The notes below the pieces were generated by a model. That model saw nothing but the letters and a program-made list of their open reading frames with translations, did not search any database and was not told where the DNA came from. The position numbers were made by a program, and so were the translations under genes. 64,000 bases of DNA from NCBI GenBank assembly GCA_907163375.1, contig CAJQUW010001805.1, forward strand, positions 1 to 64,000. The letters run 5' to 3'. Positions 45,511 through 57,714 of the stretch are shown here, piece after piece (the stretch's first letter is position 1; each line of letters starts with the position of its first letter). This stretch comes from Prostheceraeus crozeri (Eukaryota; Platyhelminthes; Polycladida; Euryleptidae).

Positions 45511-46371
45511 AGGGTTTCTACCAAGCCTGGATAACCTGGAGATCCTGGAGATCTCCTGAATAAAATTCCTTAGCCTGGATATCCTGGATACCTCCTGATT
45601 TTGGCAGAATTTAAGTAGTAAGTAGCAATCACTCAATCAGTTATGAAATTTTTGCTGATTTTTCGCCACGAGGACACGAATATTCTTTGGTCTCGTGAAT
45701 CGTCCAATAATGCAATAAAAACTCAGCTTCACACCTTGAATGTTCAAATCCTAAATTTGGGACCGATTCGTGGTGAGCCTCACATTCGGATATGGTCCTT
45801 GAAAACGAGCGCTGTCAGAATTGACTTCACAACCTCCGTGCAGTTTTATATAGATACTTGATAACTATTAAGGTGGTGTAGGCCTACCAAATACCGCTGA
45901 AAAAGAGATAACAAATATTGCATTGGAGATTGTATAATAATATTGCTACCCATGAAATACGGACACATTTAATACACAGAGAGTAATGAAACCTGACCCT
46001 TTTGACAATTAAGTATAATAGCCTATACATGTAATCATCATTCAATTTTGATTGAAACGTTTTAATAAATAAAAATAATTGCTATTTCATTGACTTCCAG
46101 CAATTCGAGTATCATTTTTGCAGACGATGATTGTCAGAAAAACCGCTATCTAATGAAGACCATTGCCTGTGTATTTCAGAATGATATTCGTCCAAGGAGA
46201 ACATTCTCTATATATGTGATATGAAATGTGTCCATAGGTATTATGAAGTTTTATTCTTCCCCTATGTGACCATGTTTTAGCAGCGTGGCTTGCATATCAT
46301 GGAACATTCCCTATATGGACATGGATGTACGATGCCTGTGGATGCTGTGCGCTTTGATTACATGCAGCTGG
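45511..46371. other. no gene; possible hAT-like end at 45511
   Basis: CAGGGTTTCTACCAAGCCTG at 45511 has a hAT-type start and is followed by several CCTGGAT/CTCCTGA words to about 45600. No inverted partner was found in the window. The rest is AT-rich without coding signal. Confidence 0.4.
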
Positions 46372-46818
46372 GATCCCCTACAACATTGAAACGTTTCCGT
46401 TATGTTTCAAATAAGTCTCAATACGTCTCATTATGTTCCCCAGACACAAAATGTCGGGTTGAGAGTTTTAAGAAAGGTATAGTATAATCTAAGTAAAATT
46501 AGACCATATTGAATGATCATTTATTAGTTATTGATCTTTTAACTGATGTATCGAGGTATAATGATTATTCGTCTCTTTTTCGTTCCCGCACGTCTCGATA
46601 AGTTTCATTTCATTCACCATCATCCAACACCTTGTTGATATTTAATGTGAGGTTTTTCATAATCAGAAGACCACATATTATGATAAGATTCACATTAAAT
46701 TAAGCTCGTTACTCTAGTTTGTCTGACACGTAATGAGACGAATTGAGACTTATTGAAACGTTTGTTTTATAAGTTTCAATTGGTCTCAATTTGTTTCATG
46801 CGAAACTTTAACTTTACG

Positions 46819-46982
46819 CAATGTTTTGCGCGTATAACTATTTTCAAGAGCATTCTCCTGTAATATGATGAGCATTTTGCGCGTATAACTGTTTCAAGAG
46901 CAATGTTTTGCGCGTATAACTATTTTCAAGAGCATTCTCCTGTAATATGATGAGCATTTTGCGCCTATAACTAACTGTTTCA
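46819..46982. repeat. 82-bp tandem duplication
   Basis: The unit 46819-46900 (CAATGTTTTGCGCGTATAAC at the start) recurs at 46901-46982 with few changes. Each unit itself holds two versions of TTTTGCGCGTATAACT. It lies in the left subterminal part of the CACTA-like element. Confidence 0.88.
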
Positions 46983-47041
46983 GGAGCATTTCAAACGCAC
47001 CGCTCCTTCATGGAATATGATTTAAGTTGCATAACTATAAG

Positions 47042-47411
47042 ATGCTGTCAAACATTAAACAGATAGCTTATCACGAGAAGCATTTACTGATACAAAATAT
47101 GTTGTGCACTGGTGTAAGGGCGATAGAACAAAGTTTTGGAGAGAAGGTAACTGAGTGCATCAATCGAGATGAAGTCACTTGCGTAACGGTGAACTTCCAA
47201 AAATATTGCATCAGTAGGAACCGCCATCAATACACGCTTAACATTGGTGAAATGAAAACGGAAACGATGATTCAACATGTGTCCCACACAAGTGTTACAA
47301 AGAAAGTACATCGCTGGACACGGGATACACTCGCTCGCGCCATATACATTGAGGAAACGCGAGTGCGATATCGTCATTATTCAGGAAAGTTCCATACGAG
47401 TCACAACTCCG
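47042..47411 (+). CDS. unrecognised open exon in the CACTA-like element
   Basis: ATG 47042 (MLSNIKQIAYHEKHLL) is open for 370 bases up to a good donor (CCG|GTAAGT at 47412). The product is basic and Cys-poor with no family I recognise. If joined to the acceptor at 47527-47528 it would end after three more codons. Joining to the transposase acceptor at 50113 gives an early stop. It may be a small element gene or a chance open frame. Confidence 0.25.
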
Positions 47412-47849
47412 GTAAGTAAAAACAATTTACTTCAATACTGAGCCTGATGAGTTTATCCAATTTTGGTTCCTTTCTGTTTAACCTACATGTATGTTTAATT
47501 ACGGAATAATTTGTTAGTGTAATTTCAGCTACACTTTAATTATAAAATCAAATGTTGGTGTTTTAGTGAACGATTTTCAAGTAATCTCTTTCATTATCTG
47601 AACGTTATCTTACGTGAAGCATAAGATTTTTATTCCATAATCTTTATTGACAATCTACATTTATTATCCGAAACGTTTTACACGAAATTATCCAGAAGTA
47701 TTAACTCTCACGAAAACAAATATATTCATCAAGTTAGTCTTAAGTGATAGTTACAGGAATAGTTCATTATAATTATATGAAATATTCAAAAATAATAAAA
47801 TTAATCAATTAATCTCAGAAATAGTTTATAATACGTGTAGTACTTCAAA

Positions 47850-48875
47850 ATGCCTAGGAGGAAAGATTATCTCGATTGGATTAGATCAGGAACAGGAGGT
47901 AAAGCAAACAAAATTCCTAAGACCACTTTGTGGAGATTGAAAAAAGATGTCACCGACTACCCCGCAGTGAATGAAAGTACATCAGGTACATCGCCTGATG
48001 GTGTAGAGAGTGCACACGAAACCAATGAAGAACATCAGTTTGATCTCGATGATTTTGATGTCACCTTCGAACATTTTCAGGATGATATTGATAATGATGA
48101 ATATGAACCTGGTCAAGCCAGTCGATTCGACTGTTCGGACAACATCAAATCTGAGTTTTCAGATTCCGAGCCTCTATATGAATCCAGTTGTATTACTGTC
48201 CATCAATTTATGACAGCTTTATTGTCATTCATCTTAGTAGTGAATTTGAGTTATACGGGAATTGAAATTCTTCTGAAATTTATGAATTTTGTTTTGCCTC
48301 GACCTAACAATGTTATGAGGACGAAATATTTCTTTAAGAAGTATTTTAGAAATTTGTATAGAGACTTTCTATTTTTGTATGGAGACCAAAAACCATCTTT
48401 TGATAAATATTTCAAGCCACTAATTGATAAATTCAATAGACTGATTTCATCAGGAATTGAAGTAGGCCAAGACAAATACCGAATAATACCTATCAATTGT
48501 GTAGCAGATTCAGTTGCATGTTGCGGTTTGCAAAAAATTAAACAATTTAACGGTAATTTTGGATGTTCATGGTGTAAACTAAATATTGAAAGGGTTCCAA
48601 AAGGAAACGGAATGACTAGCATTTACAAATTTAAAGATGTTTTGCCTCTTTTAAGATCAAATGAAGAATTTTTGAGTCATGCTTATGAAGCCTCAAGAAC
48701 AAATATAGCTCAATGGGGGATTAAAGGCTACAGTGCATTCATCAACTTATCACTATTTGATAATTTAGGTGGATTCACTGTTGACTTGATGCATTGCATT
48801 GACAGAGGTGTTACTGGGTGTCTACTAAATTTGTGGTTTACGCCATCCATTCCTCTCTTTCCTACTACAATTTGA
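47850..48875 (+). pseudogene. CACTA/EnSpm-type transposase A, truncated
   Basis: ATG 47850 (MPRRKDYLDWIRSG) starts a basic DNA-binding-like stretch, then an acidic linker to about residue 100. The signature TALLSFILVVNLSYTGIEIL with FVLPRPNNVMRTKYFFKKYF follows, known from animal EnSpm transposases. The reading then jumps straight to FDKYFKPLIDKFNRLISSGI and FNGNFGCSWCKLN. Comparison with transposase B shows that the stretch with the first catalytic Asp (NVDGLP) is missing, an in-frame internal loss. It continues to DLMHCIDRGVTGCLLNLWF and stops at 48873-48875, so the C-terminal half is also absent. Confidence 0.8.
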
Positions 48876-50113
48876 AGTCTGGCGTTTTTGATCTCGCGTA
48901 CAATACATGTATCACAGTAAACAGTATGAATAATGATTCAAGTTTCTATGTAGACAATACATACAGATCTTCTATTGATTGCATATTGATGATTCAGTAA
49001 CCGCGTATGATTTATCTGTGTCATACAGTGTCCTACCATCTGATCTGCTGATAATGTCACGGCAATCCTGTGCCGATTAACGCAAACATTTACTGATTTA
49101 TATTTCTTTTTAGAATATTAAGTTTGCGATAATCGAATGGGAAGAACTTTCCGAAAATGATACACAGCAAATGTCTGTGGAACCTGAAACTTCCATATTA
49201 TATTATAGTGAAGTTGATAGTCCAGTTATATTATAGTGAAATATAGTGCTTGATAAAATATATATTTTAATAAATTATTCTAATGATACTTTTCCGATAA
49301 ACAAAACACTAAAAGTTGTCATTTGTTTGGCTTGGCGCGCCAGACGAAGTACTGGTATCTAGCCTACTTAAGAAATTATTTAGTGTATGAATCCGGCGCT
49401 ACTCTGTATAAATTCTGTAATAAGGGATGAGAATTTTCCGCCAATCGGCGGAATTCCGCCCGGGCTCCTTTATGTTAGCGTAATGTATTTGATTTTTTTG
49501 CGATCCAGGGCCATCAGAAATTTTGTTTTCCGCCCGGGTCCTAATAAACCCATTCTCATCCCTGATAATTTTCAGTTGATTCCCAACAAGTATTTAGGCC
49601 TAAAATATGTTTCAATCATTTTCACATTTAAATTGTCCGAAGAATGCAAGGCTATTGTTTTATTATTAGTCCCTATGCAACCTATTCTATTATCTGTGGA
49701 TATTCTAAATTGATATTTTACAGACTTGTGATTTTTCCGTTTTTTAACGGAATTCCGTCGGGGCCCCTCGAAGACCTATAATGTATTTTATTTGAATTTA
49801 CTAAGTAGGGCCCCCTGAAATAAATGTCTGTCAGGGCCCATTTCCTTCTGATTACATGTCTGATTTTAACGGATGAATCTGACCTTCTGTTCTAAAGAGA
49901 GATCCGAATATAGAAACATGTCATGAAAAGCGTTATATAAATAGGTGTATAGGCTACTTTACGATATATTTTGTAATATGAACGATACTAGAATTAATTT
50001 GTGAACTTCGTTCGACCAGGAAAAGTTGAATATGCCTATATCTAAAATAAACTATCTGAATATATGAACTATTGTACCTGTTAATGTATGTGTGTATTTC
50101 ACGCGCATTGCAG
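48876..50113. other. between transposases A and B; small hAT-like MITE at 49427-49563
   Basis: No gene is supported. AGGGATGAGAA at about 49427 is inverted as TTCTCATCCCT at about 49552, bounding some 135 bases rich in CCGCCCGGG words. A related motif (TTTCCG...CGGAATTCCGTCGGGGC) appears again near 49734-49770. The stretch ends in an acceptor (GCATTGCAG, AG at 50112-50113) directly before the transposase B start codon. Confidence 0.5.
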
Positions 50114-52175
50114 ATGAGTTCGTGGACGAAAAGAAGGAAAATAGTTAATTCTGTGAATAAAATGATGAATGTCTTGGAATCAGCTGTTGAAATACATGAT
50201 GAAGAGGAATGCATGGAAGAAGCTGACCTCTACTGCCAATCAACTTCCCCCCGAGAAAGTAGCAAGAGGCGTACAAATTTGTTCAAAGAATCTCGAGTAC
50301 CGCTGTGTTTCGGAGCAAGCGTCAGACAGTGATGTTTATGAAGATGGCGACAGTACTGGTAGTTTGTTTGATAGCGACTCAATTCAAGATGATCCGACTG
50401 AAGTTTCGTGTAATTTAGCTGAAGATTTAAGGAACTTAATCAAGTGTCATGCAGATATCCCCAACTCCTTTATAAAATCCCTTCTTGTGATTTTGAACAG
50501 GTATCACAGTGACTTACCGATTGACCCTCGGACTTTGATGAAAGTGGATCACTGTAACGAGGAGTTAAGGATTATTGATCCTGGTCATTATTACCACTCA
50601 GGTATTGGAAATGGTTTAAATAAGATACTGGCTACCACACTTGCTGAAGATTGTTCCACTACCTTGACCCTTCAATTTAATGTTGACGGCTTACCACCAT
50701 TTAAAAGCTCTGTTCATTGTTTTTGGCCTATATTGTGTTCAATAACGGAGAAATGTAGCTCGGTTTTCATCGTGGGCATATATTATGGTCCCAAGAAACC
50801 GTTACATGCAAACGATTTCCTTTCAGAATTTGTTGACGAATTGAATTGTTTGGTAAGGAATGGTTTGGAAGTAGATGATAAGCATTTCGTAATTGCCATC
50901 GACGGGTTCTGCTGCGATACTCCAGCCAGATTCTTCATCAAATGTATAAAATCACACGCGGGTTACTTCGGCTGTGATCGTTGTGAGCAGACTGGCGAGT
51001 ATCTTAATAATCGAATGACGTTTCCAGAAACTGATGCTGTGCGTCGTAGCGATGAATCCTTCCGTTCAAACCGTCAAAGTGAGCATCATAAGGAGCAATC
51101 AGTTCTGACGAAAGTGGCGACGATTGACATGATTCAAATGTTTCCTAACGATTACATGCATTCGATTTGCAAGGGGGTTGTCGTGAACTTATTGGAGTGT
51201 CTAAAGAAGGGGCCATTACCTTACAGATGTAGTGGATCAGTAATTGATGAAATTTCCTCTACCTTGGTGAATCTGCGCATTTACATACCAAGTGACTTTG
51301 CGCGAAAACCTAAAGACATGAACCTCTTATCGTTGTGGAAAGCAACGGAGACGAGATTGTTCTGCTTGTATTTGGCACCAGTCGTTTTGAAAGATTATGT
51401 TCATGCTGACTTCTATCAGTCGTTTATGACTCTGTGCCTGTTGATGCGAATTTTATGTCATCCAATTTTAGTCTCTGAGTCGAACGACTATTGTATAGAG
51501 TTGGCTAAAACTTTCGTCAGACAAGTATCCGAAATGTTAGGATGTGACCGCATTACATACAACATGCACTCAATTCTTCATTTAGTCGAGGATTGCCGAC
51601 GTAGAGGGTGTGTGGATTCCTTCAGTTGTTTTCAGTATGAATCCTTCTTGCATAATTTAAAGAAAACGATTCGTTCTCCTTACTTACCTCTTCAACAAGT
51701 AGTAAATAAAATCCGCGTATCTGGGCCATCTTTAGGTTTCCGATCAGAAGAGGTTCAGGAAATTGTTTTCGCTCAAGAAGTACCAAGTACGATAGTAGCA
51801 AACCGAATTCGCTTTACGACGACGTGTAACGAAACATCAAGATATTTCATGAAAATGACGTTAACAAAGAATAATGTAATTATCAAGTCAAACTCGGTAG
51901 ACGGTTTCTTAATGGCTGAAGGTCAGTTAATACGCTTGAAAATGATAATGAAAAACAATCTTGGAACGTTTTTCATCGGCTATTCTTATGAAGTGGGTGG
52001 ATTCCCTGACTTTCAATTCTTATCACATACTGGTGTTGCCATAACCACCAAAAAAAATTGTAACTATTTAGATGTTCCCAAACAAAACATTCAGTGTAAA
52101 TGTATATGTGTTCCCAAGAAGGATCGACTTGTTATTCTTCCAATCCTTCATACTTACGGCATCTTTGATTCCTAA
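50114..52175 (+). pseudogene. CACTA/EnSpm-type transposase B, one frameshift
   Basis: ATG 50114 (MSSWTKRRKIVNSV) follows an acceptor without a single spacer base. The first about 60 residues are in one frame. Near 50290 the reading must move by one base to join the long frame ending TAA 52173-52175; otherwise it stops at 50330-50332. The long frame has an acidic linker, then LPIDPRTLM and IDPGHYYHSGIGNGL. The core reads LQFNVDGLPPFKSS, GYFGCDRCEQTG and PNDYMHSICKGVVVNLL. The C-terminal half resembles DUF4218 (YNMHSILHLVEDCRRRGCVD, FSCFQYESFLHNLK). Total length of about 685 residues fits animal EnSpm transposases. The single break could be real or a sequencing/assembly slip. Confidence 0.85.
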
Positions 52176-52660
52176 CTAATATCAGAATAAATGATGTGGT
52201 TCTTCATGACAAAAATGAATGGAAACAACAAAATATTTGAAAATTATCTAAATATATATAATAATGATAGTAAAACATATTATGGTTGTAGAATTAATTT
52301 CATTTAATCGTTTCCATTTATTTTTTTAACTGATGTACACTATCATAGCCTTCCTCGGATGCATCTACGGTAGAATAAATGATGTACGAAGTCTCGTTTT
52401 CGTTTCACATTTAGCATGTACTACATAACACAGTAGTAAACTTTATGGATGTTAATTATCTATAGGTCCAATGAGCCTTGATACGTATCTTTCCAAGTTA
52501 TACATATTGTATTCCCACTAACTAGATACCTGTTACAACCGATTTAATTTTTCTTAGAAGAAACTCATCGAAAATCAGTTCATAACATCATACAGAAGCA
52601 TATATTTCTTGTTGGTCTACTTTAGACAGATTCATACGAAAGTAATTTTTGTATTTTCAG
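52176..52660. other. spacer between transposase B and the companion gene
   Basis: 485 AT-rich bases that end in GTATTTTCAG (AG at 52659-52660). No promoter motif can be assigned. Confidence 0.5.
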
Positions 52661-55654
52661 ATGTCATTTTGTTTGATAGAATTTCAAGATCAATGTGAAC
52701 TTGTAATAGTCCCTAAATCATGGATCGAATCAGAGAATGTTTCAATCAATGGAGAACATACTGCTGAAGTCGCATATCCACCCAAAAGTGCAAATATTCG
52801 CAATCTCGTAAAGAAAAAAGCCGATCCTGAAACAGTGTGGGAGTCATTCTCAGTTAAAATTCTCCTAACGAACGGTATGTACTGTACGGCGTTTGACTTA
52901 ACTTCTGTTGCTTGTAGAAGCTTTAATTATGATAAAGAAATGCGTTTGTATGATATACCGTAAATACTTCGATATAACTGAGTTGCGAGGGAATCTGATG
53001 TTTTTGTCTCTGATGAGTACATATATTTTGATTAAAATGCCTTATATCATACAGTATATGTTATACATAGTAAGCGTATGAAATTTAACTCAATGCTATT
53101 GCTTCCAGACAATTTGGCATTTCTACAAAGGAAATCTAAACACTACGTCAAATACGGCGATTTAAGTTCCACCGACATGGACGCTCCTCGTCAGAGGAAA
53201 GAACCGGAAAGATTTATCGACGAAGATATTGACGAACCCCCGCGGAAGAAAAAGTATTTACCTAAAATGAAATTAAGCAAAATGCCAACGATACCCGCCC
53301 CACCCACGCTAATATCAAATTCTACTGATACTGATGTACCATCGGAGGTAACCGCAAGTTTGCCCTCGACTTCATGTTTAGAAGAAATTCATCAGGTTGC
53401 TGAAGATACAGGCATGTCATGCTTGAATGAGACTGAGGCAAGCGAAGGACATCCAGAAAGTAAGATGACGAATGTGTGATACCATTTTTCGGATGTTATT
53501 GTATATTCGGAAGATATGATCTGATAATATTCGCCCTGTATTTGGTTCTTAATAACATATTTTTTATTTTTACTTAAATTTTCGTGTTGTTTCCCCTTAC
53601 CCCAAACTCTCTTACTTGTATGTTTTGCTTGGTATATGTGTATTTATCATTATGATGCTGATTAATTAATTTCCGCTAGGACTTCCGAGAATTTCCTTTT
53701 CTTTGTCATAGCTGTGTTTATATTATTTATAAAGGCATGTACATTTATAAATGATCGAATATAATGTACGAAATTTTTGTATGTGGTCAAATTATTCGGC
53801 TATTTTTATTTGCAAACTCCAAGACTTCGATTTTGCTTTTCCTGTGTCATAGAAGAGAAATTATGTAATAGATTATCTCCTAGCATTGATCATTTTATTT
53901 TGATGAATAACACTGAGTTACACGGACTTGACCCTGCCTTTGTGCTGCAACAATGGCGGAGTATCAATAAATCTCAGTAAAAGTGATAAGGCCTTCAATT
54001 CATTATTTTCAATTATCTTGGGGATGTAATATGAAACCAGCAGAATCATCATATACAATTCATAGTAGATGACTTAGCCCTCCTGTTCTTATAATTGTGT
54101 ATATATACCTAAACATTCAGCAGATACTCTGAATCTTTCTATGAAATCGACTGGAGTAGATTGTGATCCACCGTCGTCCCACTTAATGAGAGGTGAGCAA
54201 ACTGTTAGTGCATGCGTTACTTATTACGCTTTCATTCAGTTTTGCATGTGTACCTATATCTTGGTAAGATAACAATAGGTACTATCTGCATGTTCATATT
54301 CATGATGAATGAATCTTCACCGTAAAAGATATGTACATACTAGCTAGTGATGAGTGTTTTTTATTATATTGCATTTCTCTTGCTTGTTATCATTATCAAT
54401 TTCATCCGAAAATTGAAAAAGAAGATCTACAGTTTCTGAGGTGTGCTGTGATTTACTTAGCATGTCATCTATCAATGTGTTGAATTGACACATTCAATGA
54501 CGCATGTCCAAATTATGATCGTGTGATGCTATAGTGAGAAATTTCTGTTAGTATGATTCCTGATCACTCCGACCTGGACCACAACCTTCGGTTGAGTTGA
54601 TATTTCTGTCTTAATGACATTTCAATTGTTCTGATTGGTTTGAATATTTACCAACGATTTTTGGAAATTAAATTTTACTAATCTTTTATCTTTCCCTTCA
54701 GCATGGTTCAAGGAAATTTTTGTTAGTTTGGCCAGGATCGAGGAGAGGCAGTTGGATCAGAATAGAAAAATTGATCTCTTAATTCAGGCAAAAGACGAAG
54801 AGACTATTGGAGAATCAGAGCTGCAGGGATCCTTGTCCTATAAGTATCCATCGACTCCTTTCGAGTTAGAGAGTGAGGTAAAGGCTCACTCTGGATATGA
54901 TTTGGTAAGTTATAAATACGATTTATTGGTTTACATTGTAACTAATGTAAAGCATACGTTATAGATAAACTATTTCAATGAGAGAACATTGAACAGTGGG
55001 AAATTGAGCTCTTTGGTCATGGACATCCTTCTGAATATGGCACCAGCAACAGTTTGGCAAAACTTCAGTCGAGATGGCAAAAAAGGGAAGATGGATGCCA
55101 AGGAATACCTTCCTATAATACATGGTACGTTCTATAATTTAGTAGATATTAAAACCCTGCTTAGTCCCATCGGTTAAAGAATGAATGATAGGTAGCCTAC
55201 ATATATGTCATCGATCGTTAAAGGCAGAGTTAACCCGAGTATCAATTGATTCAGCAGTCAATAAGCGTTGACTTGTTCCATGCAGAAATAGATCGCTCTT
55301 GAACGTAACAAGGACTAACATGAATGTTTTGGTATTAGGATAATATCAAACAAAATGAAATAATACCGGACCAGAAATTTCATTTGTGTGAATATTTGCT
55401 ATTTCAATGCAGGTGTCGTGGCAAAGAAGTATGGAAAGCAATTTAACCCGAACTCCCAGCAAGTGAGAAATATAAATAACGAAATTTCTTCGCAGTTGAA
55501 AAGAATGCCACTTAAGGTTTCGCGACTGTTGACGAAGGGCGAGAGAAGAGTGTCAGGAATACCAAGTCGCGACGGCAAGAAGAGCAGAAGTTTGAAAAAT
55601 GTGGACAGTGTATCTGATTCGGATAGTTGTGAAGATGACGCAGAAACTCATTAA
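52661..55654 (+). CDS. six-exon companion gene, DUF4806-like, intact
   Basis: Exons with matching phases are 52661-52874, 53109-53459, 54121-54192, 54702-54904, 54965-55124 and 55413-55654. Every junction is GT-AG and every phase joins without a stop, giving 413 residues. ATG 52661 (MSFCLIEFQDQC) follows an acceptor directly. The N-terminus (VPKSWIE, YPPKSANIRNLVKK, PETVWESFSVKIL) has the layout seen at the front of many DUF4806 proteins. A middle linker holds EPPRKKKYLPKMK, a likely nuclear signal. The C-terminal domain (STPFELESEV, INYFNERTLNSGKLSSLVMD, WQNFSRDGKKGKMDAKEYLP) matches the DUF4806 pattern, and an acidic SDSDSCEDDAE tail ends it. It is 485 bases downstream of transposase B on the same strand. 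I infer a DNA-binding partner of the transposase; it could instead be a captured host gene. Confidence 0.75.
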
Positions 55655-56934
55655 CTTACTTGTATTTACAGCACCTGACATGATCAGTGACTGTTTTTTT
55701 ATTAATTTGTAGTGCACGATTTACGTATGCATTTAGTGTAGAGATTTTCCATAATTAATATGTAAAGAACATACCCATGACTTCTTTCTTTTCTGAAGTT
55801 CATTTATAGTCTCATCTCCTACGATCGCGTAAGGTAAGCGATTCTACATCAGCCGTAGTACTGTTAACTAATATTACTTGATGCCAATATCATATTATCC
55901 TTACGATTGAATAGCATTGGTGTCATAGTCAAAACTATTGGTATTCACCTTCATGTGTCATGTTTAGTTTCATTGGTTTTGATGTCTTCTGTTAATTGAA
56001 GTTGTCTTAAATGAAGTGTCTGGTTTTAGCTAGTGTCAGTTTTGATGTCTACATATACTTATACGTTTGTCGATCATAATGTCAACATTTAGTAGGTACT
56101 TTTCATCGGCTGCCATAAGGTAGAGCTTCGATTTCAACACATTAAAATTTTACCTCTACCGTGGAATAAAAATTATTTAGGATATCGTAACGTGTTACTA
56201 AATTGTTTCTATTCCGTAGTAAGCCAGAGGCAAATATTCTAATATCGAACTACCGGAATGGCTAACAACTCTCTCAAACGAGTTTATCATGATTTTAACG
56301 AAATTATTCTCATACGTATGTAAATGATAGTCGAGTAATAAGCGAAACTGCTGTGTAACATTATAAAGAATTTATCATTTGCTCGGCACCCAAATTGAGA
56401 CTTCATTTAATGGTCTACTTAAAACCGGCAGAAACATTTATCTGTAGAAGTCAGATTTAGAAATAAAACTTATTCGTTTTTGGATGTGGTTATATGAGTA
56501 AATTTGATTGGAGAAACTGAAAGAATCTTTGAAACGTAGATACTAGACATTAGTCGCATTGGCTTAATATAAATTGGAATTACAGATAACTTAGCGACTT
56601 ACTGGCATTACTATCATTATTTCATCATTTATCTACGTTTGAGCCAGACAGATGCCAGTCATACAAGACGAATGGATTGGATAGCCCAGTTTAAACCCCA
56701 TTCCAAGTTCGCAAGGCTTGGCAGTTTAATCGTTGGTAAGAGGATAATTTTTGTATCACTTTATCTTTTACCATCGATTGTGCTGAGTGGTGAGTGGACT
56801 GGAGCTGGTTAGCACTTTTGTACGACAACTCTATGTTTTTTCTTTTATTGTATTTCATCTATTTAATGTTGTCATTGGTTTGGGTATCTCCATCCATACT
56901 AGACATTAGTCGCATTGGCTTAATATAAATTTGA
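55655..56934. other. CACTA-like element 3' noncoding region
   Basis: No gene is supported. A block of about 38 bases, TACTAGACATTAGTCGCATT onward, occurs at about 56547 and again at about 56898. Confidence 0.5.
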
Positions 56935-57540
56935 ATTACATCCATTAACATCTTGTCGATCAATTGCATCTCAATGAAGCCATGTAACGGGCTGATGTGT
57001 TCAAGTTTTCTGTTATTAGATGGAGGCTGGACTGGTAAGTCATTTAATGTTTCCATGTATTCTGTTTTGATAAGGGATATTACATCGCCTAACTGCTTAT
57101 CGATCAATTGCAGGAAACACAAAGAGAGCCAATCTCAATGAAGTCATGTAACGGGCTGATGTGTTCAAGTTTTCTGTTATTAGATGGAGGCTGGACTGGT
57201 AAGTCATTTAATGTTTCCATGTATTCTGTTTTGATAAGCGATATTACATCGCCTAACTGCTTATCGATCAATTGCAGGAAACACAAAGAGAGCCAATCTC
57301 AATGAAGTCATGTAACGGGCTGATGTGTTCAAGTTTTCTGTTATTAGATGGAGGCTGGACTGGTAAGTCATTTAATGTTTCCATGTATTCTGTTTTGATA
57401 AGCGATATTACATCGCCTAACTGCTTATCGATCAATTGCAGGAAACACAAAGAGAGCCAATCTCAATGAAGTCATGTAACGGGCTGATGTGTTCAAGTTT
57501 TCTGTTATTAGATGGAGGCTGGACTGGTAAGTCATTTAAT
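56935..57540 (+). repeat. 164-bp tandem array with built-in splice signals
   Basis: Units begin GAAACACAAAGAGAGCC at 57114, 57278 and 57442. A first unit (about 56955) lacks the first 20 bases of that block. Each unit contains CGATCAATTGCAG, an 85-base stretch open in one frame (ETQREPISMKSCNGLMCSSF at its start), and GACTG|GTAAGTCATT. That is an acceptor, a mini-exon and a donor in every repeat. The copies are nearly identical, with one or two base changes between units. Confidence 0.92.
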
Positions 57541-57714
57541 TTTTTCATCAATGTCTGTTTCAACTGCGACACAGTTCATGATGCTGTCAATTTTAGAACT
57601 CGCATCTAAGACTGCTGTTATTGTTACACAGACGTGAGCGGCGAACATTTTATGTTATCGAACTTGAATTGCTTCCAATAATTTATCAAAAATGTATCCC
57701 TGTAACATTCTAAC

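Noticed and set aside
47042-50116. Joining the exon ending 47411 to transposase B at 50114
   Set aside because: The joined frame stops after about twelve codons, so it is not the transposase leader.
52875-52963. Reading the companion gene straight through to TAA 52963
   Set aside because: A short 101-residue product is possible, but the GTATGT donor joins in phase with five further exons that complete a DUF4806-like domain.
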